NCBI GenBank assembly: GCA_900551515.1
Contig: URWH01000021.1
Span: 1 to 15,726, forward strand
Reading direction: 5' to 3'
DNA from: an uncultured Porphyromonadaceae bacterium
GTDB taxonomy: Bacteria > Bacteroidota > Bacteroidia > Bacteroidales > Muribaculaceae
Length of the DNA: 15,726 nucleotides
Below, one piece after another: positions 8,025-13,810 of this stretch. The number at the start of each line of letters is the position of its first letter. Position 1 is the stretch's first letter. Below the pieces are notes generated by a model. It was given only the letters and a program-made list of their open reading frames with translations. It did not search any database and was not told where the DNA came from. The position numbers were made by a program, and so were the translations under genes.

Positions 8025-8495
8025 ATGAAGAAAATAGCAATTGCAATGTCCCTTTTTGCAGCTGTTGCTCTCGTTGGCTGCAGCGGCAAGGGAGAATCAA
8101 AAAGTGAAGATTCGGTTAAAGCAGCCGAAGAATCCCGGCAGACCGAACAGCAGGCTGCACCGGCTGAAGATGTAGTGGTAGAGCTTCAGAACGACGACAC
8201 TTTCCTGCCCGATGAGATGCCGCTGCCATTCGTCATCGACTTCAATGCCACATGGTGCGGCCCGTGCAAGCAATTCGGCCCGGTGTTCCACAAGGTTGCC
8301 GCCGAATATCAGGGAAAGGCTAATTTTGCATCGGCCGATGTCGACGTTTGCAAAAAGCTTGCTGATCAGTTTAAGATCGGATCGATCCCTGCCGTAGTGA
8401 TAGTGTATCCTTCGTCAGCAAAAAAAGAAAACGTCACCACCGCTGGATATATGGACGAAGATGCCTTTAAGGCTTTTCTGGACAGCAATCTCTGA
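8025..8495 (+). CDS. Thioredoxin-fold lipoprotein
   Basis: A 156-residue exported thiol-disulfide protein. From ATG 8025 it begins with a short lipoprotein signal (lipobox LVGC, Cys19), then an acidic, Glu/Ser/Ala/Gln-rich tether (about residues 20-60), then a thioredoxin domain with WCGPC at residues 77-81 and the cis-proline segment GSIPAVVIVY. CGPC is the thioredoxin-type site and suggests reductase or general thiol exchange activity on the outer face of the inner membrane or in the periplasm; the partner is unknown. In-frame codons upstream (GTG 7935) lie inside mdh and give no signal peptide, so they are rejected. The gene probably shares the mdh promoter. A strong terminator follows. 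Confidence 0.9.
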   Translation: MKKIAIAMSLFAAVALVGCSGKGESKSEDSVKAAEESRQTEQQAAPAEDVVVELQNDDTFLPDEMPLPFVIDFNATWCGPCKQFGPVFHKVAAEYQGKANFASADVDVCKKLADQFKIGSIPAVVIVYPSSAKKENVTTAGYMDEDAFKAFLDSNL

Positions 8496-8514
8496 TTCGC
8501 TGCATAATCCGATA

Positions 8515-8553
8515 AAAGCGGCCGGTTCCCCTGAGGTGACCGGCCGTTGCTTT
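8515..8553. terminator. GC-rich bidirectional terminator
   Basis: CGGCCGGT (8519-8526) pairs perfectly with ACCGGCCG (8539-8546). Flanking AAAGC (8515-8519) and GCTTT (8549-8553) can extend the stem past a TT bulge and provide a T-tract on either strand. It lies between the convergent thioredoxin-like and PurF-like genes. Confidence 0.85.
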
Positions 8554-10438
8554 ATTGTAGAACAGGCTCTAATGATTCGTAGAAGCTGATGAAAGCTTCG
8601 TTGACGAGTCGTGTGCCGCCCGGTGTGGGGTAGCGGCCGGAGAAATACCAGTCGCCGGGGTGGTCGGGGATGGCGTTGTGCATGCCTTCGAGCGACTGGA
8701 ATATGATCTGCACTTCGGCGCCTATCCCCTCGGGAGTGAGCATCTGGGCCATTTTCTGAGAGATCTCGCGCTCAGTGAACGGACGGTAGATGGCGGTGAC
8801 ATGGTTTTCTACTTCATGCGCCGGCTGATTCCGGGCTTCGAGGCAGCGCTCGTAGGTCTTGTGGAGGATATCGTCGAGGCCGCGCTCGCGGATGAGGGCT
8901 ATGGCGGCGCGGAATGCGGCAAACTCGCTGAGGCGCGACATGTCGATGCCGTAATAGTCGGGGTAGCGCACCTGCGGAGCCGAGGAGACCACCACGATTT
9001 TGCGCGGATGCAGACGGTCGAGGATACGCAGGATGCTCTGGCGCAGTGTGGTTCCGCGCACGATGCTGTCGTCGATGATCACAAGATTCTCGCCCGGCGC
9101 CACGCTGCCGTAGGTCACGTCGTAGACATGGGCGGCGAGGTCGTTGCGCACGTCGCCCTCCGAGATGAATGTGCGGAGCTTGATGTCCTTGATAGCCACT
9201 TTCTCCACTCTCACCTTGCGGCTCATGATGTTGCGGAGCTTTTCGGGCGAGATGGTGCCGTTGTCGATGAGGTTGCGTATATGGTTGAGCTTCCGCCGGT
9301 CGAGGTGCTCTTCGAGGCCCTGAAGCATGCCGTAGAATGCCACTTCGGCCGTGTTGGGGATAAACGAGAAGACGGTGTGGTCGAAGTCGCCGTCGATGCT
9401 GTCGAGCACGGCGGGCACGATGTTGCGGCCGAGTAGTTTGCGTTCTCGGTAGATGTCTACGTCGCTGCCGCGCGAAAAATAGATACGTTCGAAGGAGCAC
9501 CGCGCGTTGGGCTGCTGCGGAAGCAAGCCTACGACATCGGTCGTGGCATCGCGCCGCACTATGATCGCCTCGCCCGGAGCGAGCTCGGTGACTTTGTCGG
9601 CGTCGACGTCCCATACTGTCTGGATGACAGGCCGTTCGGAGGCCACCACTACAACTTCGTCGTCGATATAATAAAACGCCGGACGGATGCCCGCCGGGTC
9701 GCGCACCACAGCCATGTCGCCTGAGCCGGTGGCGGCGCACATCACATAGCCGCCGTCCCATTTCGGTGCGGCCGCTGAGATGACGTTGCGCATGTCGATA
9801 TTGTCCTCGATCGCGCGTGCGAGATGCGGGTCGCGGAGCGTGTCGCGGAAGTGGCGGTAGAGGCGGTGATTCTCTTTGTCGAGCGCGTTGCCGAGCTGCT
9901 CGAGGATTATGACGGTGTCGCTGTAGAGACGCGGATGCTGCCCGGTGGAGACGACATCATCAAAGATCTCGTCGACGTTGGTCATGTTGAAGTTGCCGCA
10001 CATCAGCAGGTTGCGCGACCGCCAGTTGTTTCGCCGCAGGAACGGATGGACGTAGCTTATGCCCGAACGCCCGGTGGTGCTGTAGCGCAGATGCCCCATG
10101 AGGATCTCGCCGATATAAGGCGCTTCGTCCTCGGCCTGAGAGGCCGAGATCGTGGCGATGCCCATCTCTTCGAGCTTCGGAAACACGTTGCCGAAAATTT
10201 CCTGAATGGCCTGAGTGCCGAGCGCGCGTTCGCGCCACACATATTCAGTACCCGGTCTGGCATTCAGCTTCACAACGCCAATGCCGGCGGCTTCCTGGCC
10301 CCTGTTGTGCTGTTTCTCCATCATGAGATAGAGCTTTTCGAGGCCGTATCGCAGTGTGCCGTATTTCTCTTTATAAAAGGAAAGGGGCTTGCGCAGACGT
10401 ATCATCGCTATGCCGCATTCATGCTTGAGGGGTTCCAT
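8552..10438 (-). CDS. PurF-like amidophosphoribosyltransferase, long Bacteroidales form
   Basis: Two-domain protein: an N-terminal class-II glutaminase and a C-terminal type-I phosphoribosyltransferase. Canonical PurF uses glutamine and PRPP for the first step of purine synthesis. From ATG 10438 the start is MEPLKHECGIAM; Cys8 would be the N-terminal nucleophile after removal of a short propeptide. RGQEAAGIG and GHLRYSTTGRSG follow. The PRPP loop VIIDDSIVRGTT lies at about residues 453-464, and YGIDMSRLSEF follows. At 628 residues it is much longer than standard PurF (~470-505), with an extra ~30 residues before the PRPP loop. The expected HNGNLTN motif reads CGNFNMTN, and the RYPC cysteine is Asp (RYPDYYGIDM). 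An upstream in-frame start at 10483 is too near the predicted transcription start. I leave the symbol open because a second, standard PurF may exist elsewhere. Confidence 0.85.
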   Translation of the reverse strand: MEPLKHECGIAMIRLRKPLSFYKEKYGTLRYGLEKLYLMMEKQHNRGQEAAGIGVVKLNARPGTEYVWRERALGTQAIQEIFGNVFPKLEEMGIATISASQAEDEAPYIGEILMGHLRYSTTGRSGISYVHPFLRRNNWRSRNLLMCGNFNMTNVDEIFDDVVSTGQHPRLYSDTVIILEQLGNALDKENHRLYRHFRDTLRDPHLARAIEDNIDMRNVISAAAPKWDGGYVMCAATGSGDMAVVRDPAGIRPAFYYIDDEVVVVASERPVIQTVWDVDADKVTELAPGEAIIVRRDATTDVVGLLPQQPNARCSFERIYFSRGSDVDIYRERKLLGRNIVPAVLDSIDGDFDHTVFSFIPNTAEVAFYGMLQGLEEHLDRRKLNHIRNLIDNGTISPEKLRNIMSRKVRVEKVAIKDIKLRTFISEGDVRNDLAAHVYDVTYGSVAPGENLVIIDDSIVRGTTLRQSILRILDRLHPRKIVVVSSAPQVRYPDYYGIDMSRLSEFAAFRAAIALIRERGLDDILHKTYERCLEARNQPAHEVENHVTAIYRPFTEREISQKMAQMLTPEGIGAEVQIIFQSLEGMHNAIPDHPGDWYFSGRYPTPGGTRLVNEAFISFYESLEPVLQ

Positions 10439-10496
10439 ATATGTGTCGACGTTAATACTGATGTCACGGCCGCCGTGCGGCACGGATTCTATACTG

Positions 10497-10528
10497 CAAA
10501 ATTATGAAGTCGTTTTGAATTAATCAAA
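10497..10528 (-). promoter_or_regulatory. Strong promoter for the PurF-like gene
   Basis: Read on the minus strand: TTTG (10528-10525), exactly 20 bases, then TAATTTTG (10504-10497). Both elements and the spacing match the Bacteroidetes sigma consensus. Transcription would start near 10490, giving a leader of about 50 bases to ATG 10438. Confidence 0.8.
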
Positions 10529-10611
10529 AATATGCGTGATGAATATTGCAAAGAAGATAAAACATCTTTTTAGTGCATCCGTTTCGTGCTGAAATGAAGG
10601 AGCGCGGCGCT

Positions 10612-10646
10612 TTTGTGTTATACCTGACTTTATTTCACTATATTTG
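10612..10646 (+). promoter_or_regulatory. Putative distal promoter upstream of galK
   Basis: TTTG (10612-10615) and TATATTTG (10639-10646) fit the two Bacteroidetes promoter elements, with a 23-base gap. Transcription would begin near 10653 and run into the hairpin at 10698, so it would produce either a small RNA or a ~325-base galK leader. Confidence 0.45.
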
Positions 10647-10697
10647 CACAATTACATCATATCTTACTACTTATGCACCCAGCACACTCAAATTTAA

Positions 10698-10742
10698 CCG
10701 AGGCTGCGACGTAAACCTTAATTACGACACAGCCTCACTCGG
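10698..10742 (+). ncRNA. Structured hairpin, possible small RNA or galK leader element
   Basis: GAGGCTG (10700-10706) pairs perfectly with CAGCCTC (10730-10736). Inside, GTAA (10711-10714) pairs with TTAC (10722-10725), with symmetric 4-base internal loops. CC (10698-10699) can pair with GG (10741-10742) outside. No T-run follows, so it is not a simple terminator. It matches no RNA family I recognise. The functional assignment is inference. Confidence 0.3.
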
Positions 10743-10892
10743 ATAAACGCAGGAAGAAATGTCGTGATTGTATCGGAAGATATGATTACATGAGTGAAAT
10801 GTGCTTCTGTCAGAAGAGGGTGGTGAAGGTGTTGTGCAGGGGGGTATTGTCGGTTATGGATTTTTAACAGTCGGTGGCGGCATTATGGCTGA

Positions 10893-10900
10893 TAAATTTG
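10893..10900 (+). promoter_or_regulatory. Candidate -7 box of the proximal galK promoter
   Basis: TAAATTTG matches TAnnTTTG and lies 77 bases before the galK ATG. No exact TTTG is found at the expected -33 distance, so it may be weak or activator-dependent. Confidence 0.45.
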
Positions 10901-10977
10901 TAAATTCGCTACATTAAAACGGAATGTGTGTTCCATCATTTCAACCGTGAAAAATTAACCCAAATCATAAAATTATC

Positions 10978-12114
10978 ATGAAAGAAAAGATTCAGAATGA
11001 GTTCAGATCGCGTTTCGGCACGGAGGGTATGCTGTTTGTAGCTCCGGGGCGTTTCAATCTTATCGGCGAGCACACCGATTATAACGGCGGCTTCGTGTTT
11101 CCGGGCGCTATCGACAAGTTTATAATGGCTGAAATCAAGCCCAACGGAACGGATAAGGTGCGCGTTTATTCGGTGGATATCGACGAATACGTTGAATTCG
11201 GTCTGAAGGAAGAAGACGCACCCTCACAGCAGTGGGCACGCTATATTTTCGGCGTTTGCCGCGAGATCATCAAGCGCGGCGGCAACGTGGAAGGCTTCGA
11301 CGCCGTATTCGCCGGCAATGTGCCTCTGGGCGCCGGTCTCTCGTCGAGTGCCGCTCTCGAAAGCTGCTTCGCCAACGCACTCAACGATCTTTTCAACGAC
11401 AACAAGTTCCCGAAGATGGAGCTCGCAAAGATCGGTCAGAGCACCGAGCACAACTATTGCGGCGTGAACTGCGGCATCATGGATCAGTTCGCTTCAGTCC
11501 ACGGTAAGAAGGACAATCTGATGCGCCTCGACTGCCGTTCGGGTGAGTTTGAATATTTCCCCTTCAAGCTCGACGGCTACAAGCTGGTGCTCGTCGACTC
11601 GAGAGTGAAACACGAACTGGTGGATTCGCCCTACAACAAACGTCGCGAATCGTGTGAACGCGTGGCCAAGACACTTGGTGTCGAAACCCTGCGTGACGCC
11701 GACATGGCAATGCTCGACTCAGCCAAAGACAAGATCTCGGAAGAGGACTATAAGCGTGCAAAATATGTGATCGAAGAGAAGCAGCGCGTGCTCGACGTGT
11801 GCGACGCTCTCGTGAAAGGCGACTACGACACCGTTGGCCGCTGCATGTACGGCACACACGAAGGCATGTCGAAACTCTACGAGGTGAGCTGCGAAGAACT
11901 CGACTATCTCAACGACGTTGCCAAGGAGTGCGGCGTGACCGGCTCGCGCATCATGGGCGGTGGCTTCGGCGGCTGCACCGTCAATCTGGTGAAGGACGAC
12001 AAATACGACAACTTCATCGCCACCGTCACAAAGAAATTCAATGAGAAATATGGCCACGAGCCTATGATCTATCCCGTGATCGTCAGCGACGGCGCCCGCC
12101 GCTACGAAGAATAA
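10978..12114 (+). CDS. galK: Galactokinase
   Basis: Phosphorylates D-galactose at C1 with ATP, the entry step of the Leloir pathway, in the cytoplasm. It is a GHMP-family kinase of 378 residues, the usual size. The galactokinase signature GRFNLIGEHTDYNGG starts at residue 24, with Arg25, Glu31, His32 and Asp34 at the conserved sugar/catalytic positions. The ATP loop is PLGAGLSSSAALE, the catalytic aspartate is in CGIMDQF (Asp169), and the C-terminal GHMP motif is GGGFGGC. ATG 10978 follows an AT-rich stretch (AAATTATC) as is usual in this group. No galactose transporter, galT or galE neighbours it, and a terminator closes it directly, so it appears to be a single-gene unit with a long leader. 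Confidence 0.96.
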   Translation: MKEKIQNEFRSRFGTEGMLFVAPGRFNLIGEHTDYNGGFVFPGAIDKFIMAEIKPNGTDKVRVYSVDIDEYVEFGLKEEDAPSQQWARYIFGVCREIIKRGGNVEGFDAVFAGNVPLGAGLSSSAALESCFANALNDLFNDNKFPKMELAKIGQSTEHNYCGVNCGIMDQFASVHGKKDNLMRLDCRSGEFEYFPFKLDGYKLVLVDSRVKHELVDSPYNKRRESCERVAKTLGVETLRDADMAMLDSAKDKISEEDYKRAKYVIEEKQRVLDVCDALVKGDYDTVGRCMYGTHEGMSKLYEVSCEELDYLNDVAKECGVTGSRIMGGGFGGCTVNLVKDDKYDNFIATVTKKFNEKYGHEPMIYPVIVSDGARRYEE

Positions 12115-12136
12115 CCGGTGACATAAAATGTATGTG

Positions 12137-12177
12137 GCGCCGCTCCGGAGAAGCATTCGGGGCGGCGCTTCGCTTTA
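12137..12177 (+). terminator. GC-rich intrinsic terminator after galK
   Basis: GCGCCGCTCCG (12137-12147) pairs with CGGGGCGGCGC (12158-12168) over 11 pairs, including one G-T wobble, around a 10-base loop. A modest T-rich tail (TTCGCTTT) follows. It lies 23 bases after the galK stop. Confidence 0.8.
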
Positions 12178-12212
12178 GCCAGACTCACAGCGCAGGTTCG
12201 CGGCCGCGAAAC

Positions 12213-12226
12213 TGAATTTTTATTAC
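12213..12226 (+). promoter_or_regulatory. ARG-box-like site upstream of the argR promoter
   Basis: TGAATTTTTATTAC matches 12 of 14 positions of the E. coli-type ARG-box core TGAATWWWWATTCA. It lies just upstream of the -33 element. The match is AT-rich, so chance is possible; the position before argR makes autoregulation plausible. Confidence 0.45.
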
Positions 12227-12231
12227 GGATT

Positions 12232-12263
12232 GTTGCATATTTATGGCGGATATATTAAATTTG
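12232..12263 (+). promoter_or_regulatory. argR promoter
   Basis: TAAATTTG (12256-12263) matches the -7 consensus and GTTG (12232-12235), three of four matches to TTTG, lies exactly 20 bases upstream. Transcription would start near 12270, about 30 bases before the argR ATG. Confidence 0.65.
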
Positions 12264-12266
12264 CGA

Positions 12267-12280
12267 TGAATAAAAACGAA
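12267..12280 (+). promoter_or_regulatory. ARG-box-like site over the argR transcription start
   Basis: TGAATAAAAACGAA matches the left half and centre of the ARG-box core (11 of 14) and resembles the Bacillus-type ATGAATAAAAAT half. It would overlap the predicted start of transcription, a position suited to repression. Confidence 0.4.
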
Positions 12281-12300
12281 ACTCATTAGAAAAAGTCACT

Positions 12301-12801
12301 ATGAATAAACGACAAGCCCGTCTGGCACTTATCGTAAAAATATTGCTGAACAATTCAATCGGCAGCCAGGAAGAACTGATGGATCTCCTCGAGGCTAACA
12401 ACTGCAACGTGACTCAGGCCACGCTTTCGCGCGACCTGAAGACTTTGCGTACGTCGAAAGTGGCGACAGAGCTTGGCGGATACCGCTATGTGATAGCCGC
12501 CAACGGCACCGCGGCCGACGAAGTGGCCACGCAGGCCATGAACGCCGTGCGTCAGGCTTCGATCCTCTCGGTGTCGTTTTCGGGACGCCAAGCCATCATC
12601 AAGACACGCAACGGTTATGCCGGCGGCGTGGCTTATGACATCGACGAGCTCTCGTCGCCACACGTGCTGGGAACCATAGCAGGCGCCGATACGGTGTTTG
12701 TGGCCGTCGACGATGAGGTTTCGCGCCCCGAAATATATGCCATTCTGTCGGAGATCATCCCGCCGACGGTGATGGAGGAGGGCAAACAGTATTTTTTCTA
12801 A
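12301..12801 (+). CDS. argR: Arginine repressor, ArgR family
   Basis: Transcription factor of the ArgR/AhrC family, normally a hexamer that binds ARG boxes when loaded with L-arginine. The N-terminal winged helix (about residues 1-65) has the recognition segment TQATLSRDL with the conserved Ser43-Arg44. The C-terminal oligomerisation and arginine-binding domain (about 85-160) shows NGYAGGVAYDID and GTIAGADT. In the family the latter normally reads GTIAGDDT, with two Asp residues contacting arginine; here the first is Ala129 and only Asp130 remains, so arginine sensing may be changed. Length, 166 residues, is normal, slightly long. The gene starts about 30 bases after a good promoter flanked by ARG-box-like sites and is followed 43 bases later by an ArgC-like gene. 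Confidence 0.92.
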   Translation: MNKRQARLALIVKILLNNSIGSQEELMDLLEANNCNVTQATLSRDLKTLRTSKVATELGGYRYVIAANGTAADEVATQAMNAVRQASILSVSFSGRQAIIKTRNGYAGGVAYDIDELSSPHVLGTIAGADTVFVAVDDEVSRPEIYAILSEIIPPTVMEEGKQYFF

Positions 12802-12844
12802 ACGAAAATAACATAAGCATAACACTAAAGACCATAGACAGAAT

Positions 12845-13792
12845 ATGATACGAGCAGCAGTGACCGGCGGCTCAATGCCAGTAGCCGGCGAGATCATAAA
12901 ACTTCTTATCAATCATCCCGACGTCGAACTGTCGTGGGTGCTGGAGCCGCAGGCCGAAGGTGCCCTCGTGTCGCAGCTCCACAAAGGGTTGCGCGGCGAG
13001 ACCTATATGCGTTTTTCGGCACAGCCCGACATGGACAATGTCGACGTGCTCTTCCTGTGCTATGAAGAGCCGGGCGAGGGCCTGCGCTTCCTTGAGAAAT
13101 ATCCGGTGCCCGACCGCGTGAAGACTGTCGACGTGAGCGGCGACATGCTGCCGCAAAGCACGTTTGCCGACGGCGACAAATGGATCTTCGGTCTGCCGGA
13201 ACTGAGCCGCAAACCGCTGGTGCGCGGCGGCATGAGAGCTTCGGTGCCCCCGGCGCTGACCTCGGCCGTGCTCCTTGCCCTGATGCCGCTGGCCAAGGCG
13301 CAGGCGCTCTCGTGCGGCGACATCCACGTCAATGCTGTGGTGGCCGAAGAAAATGCCGAGCCGGGTGAGACGCTCGCCCTTATCGACATCGAGGAGGCCG
13401 ACGACATCGTGCGCGCTTTGCGTTCGCTCCAGCCCGATTTCGCAACACCGATGACCTTCGTGGTGGTGTGCGGCGGATGGCGCCGCGGCATCTCGCTCTC
13501 GATCCATTTCAAATCGCCGATGACCGAGGAGAAAGCCATCGGGCTTTACGACGAATATTATTCCGACCACAGCTTCACGTTTATCTCGGCGAGCATGCCG
13601 AATCTCAACGAGGTGGCCGGAACAAACAAATGTATCATAAACGTGCAGCGCGTGGGCGACCGCCTGGTTATCAACGCGGTGATCGACGATCTGATCAAAG
13701 GCGCCGCCGCTATGGCTGTCCACGACATGAACCTGCTGTTCGGTCTGCAGGAGCGCGTGGGACTGATGCTCAAATCCCACGAATGCTGCTGA
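12845..13792 (+). CDS. ArgC-like protein lacking the catalytic cysteine
   Basis: Homologous along its length to N-acetyl-gamma-glutamyl-phosphate reductase (ArgC), the NADPH-dependent third step of arginine synthesis. Resemblance is clear at both ends: AGEIIKLLINHPDVEL near the N-terminus, IFGLPELSRK in the middle, and GTNKCIINV plus AVHDMNLLFGLQERVGL at the C-terminus. The active site is not kept. Where ArgC has NPGC(Y/F)xT the protein reads SVPPALT, placing Pro136 at the catalytic Cys position. The HxHxPEI histidine motif is replaced by an acidic segment (IEEADDIV), and the GxxGYxG nucleotide motif reads GGSMPVAG. The frame is intact through these sites, so a frameshift is not the cause. 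It follows argR by 43 bases and is probably co-transcribed. Reductase activity is unlikely; a regulatory or scaffold role is inference. Confidence 0.85.
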   Translation: MIRAAVTGGSMPVAGEIIKLLINHPDVELSWVLEPQAEGALVSQLHKGLRGETYMRFSAQPDMDNVDVLFLCYEEPGEGLRFLEKYPVPDRVKTVDVSGDMLPQSTFADGDKWIFGLPELSRKPLVRGGMRASVPPALTSAVLLALMPLAKAQALSCGDIHVNAVVAEENAEPGETLALIDIEEADDIVRALRSLQPDFATPMTFVVVCGGWRRGISLSIHFKSPMTEEKAIGLYDEYYSDHSFTFISASMPNLNEVAGTNKCIINVQRVGDRLVINAVIDDLIKGAAAMAVHDMNLLFGLQERVGLMLKSHECC

Positions 13793-13810
13793 TCCGGCAG
13801 CAAACCTCCG

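Larger units (their letters stand above)
10505..10977. other. Long intergenic region between the PurF-like gene and galK
   Basis: No long reading frame with recognisable content is present here. The region is more AT-rich than the genes around it. It holds the minus-strand promoter for the PurF-like gene, a + strand promoter at 10612-10646, a 13-codon frame at 10673-10714, a structured hairpin at 10698-10742 and a second + strand -7 box at 10893-10900 close to galK. No tRNA, known riboswitch or insertion sequence was recognised. Confidence 0.6.

Noticed and set aside
8660..9436. Plus-strand open frames opposite the PurF-like gene (also 9824-10507)
   Set aside because: Translations are Val/Asp/His-rich shadows. 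The minus strand carries the glutaminase and PRPP motifs and a consensus promoter.
10554..10571. AAGAT/ATCTT hairpin followed by a T-run
   Set aside because: It resembles an intrinsic terminator, but the stem is only five mostly A-T pairs and no transcript is known to arrive from the left, where the PurF-like gene is divergent.
10790..10867. A 25-codon frame starting ATGAGTGAAATG in the galK upstream region
   Set aside because: No promoter close by, no conserved feature, unusual Cys/Val-rich content. Frames this short occur by chance.
10653..10977. A known riboswitch (cobalamin, TPP, SAM or similar) before galK
   Set aside because: None of the conserved core strings I know for these classes are present; the hairpin is reported only as an unassigned structure.
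12872..13780. A 302-codon open frame on the minus strand, opposite the ArgC-like gene
   Set aside because: The plus-strand frame shows extended ArgC homology; the antisense product is His/Arg/Gln-rich without any domain.
13784..13802. TGCTGC/GCAGCA inverted repeat over the stop codon of the ArgC-like gene
   Set aside because: A six-pair stem overlapping the stop codon with no T-tract on the plus strand; too weak to call a terminator, although the 18-base convergent gap leaves no other candidate.
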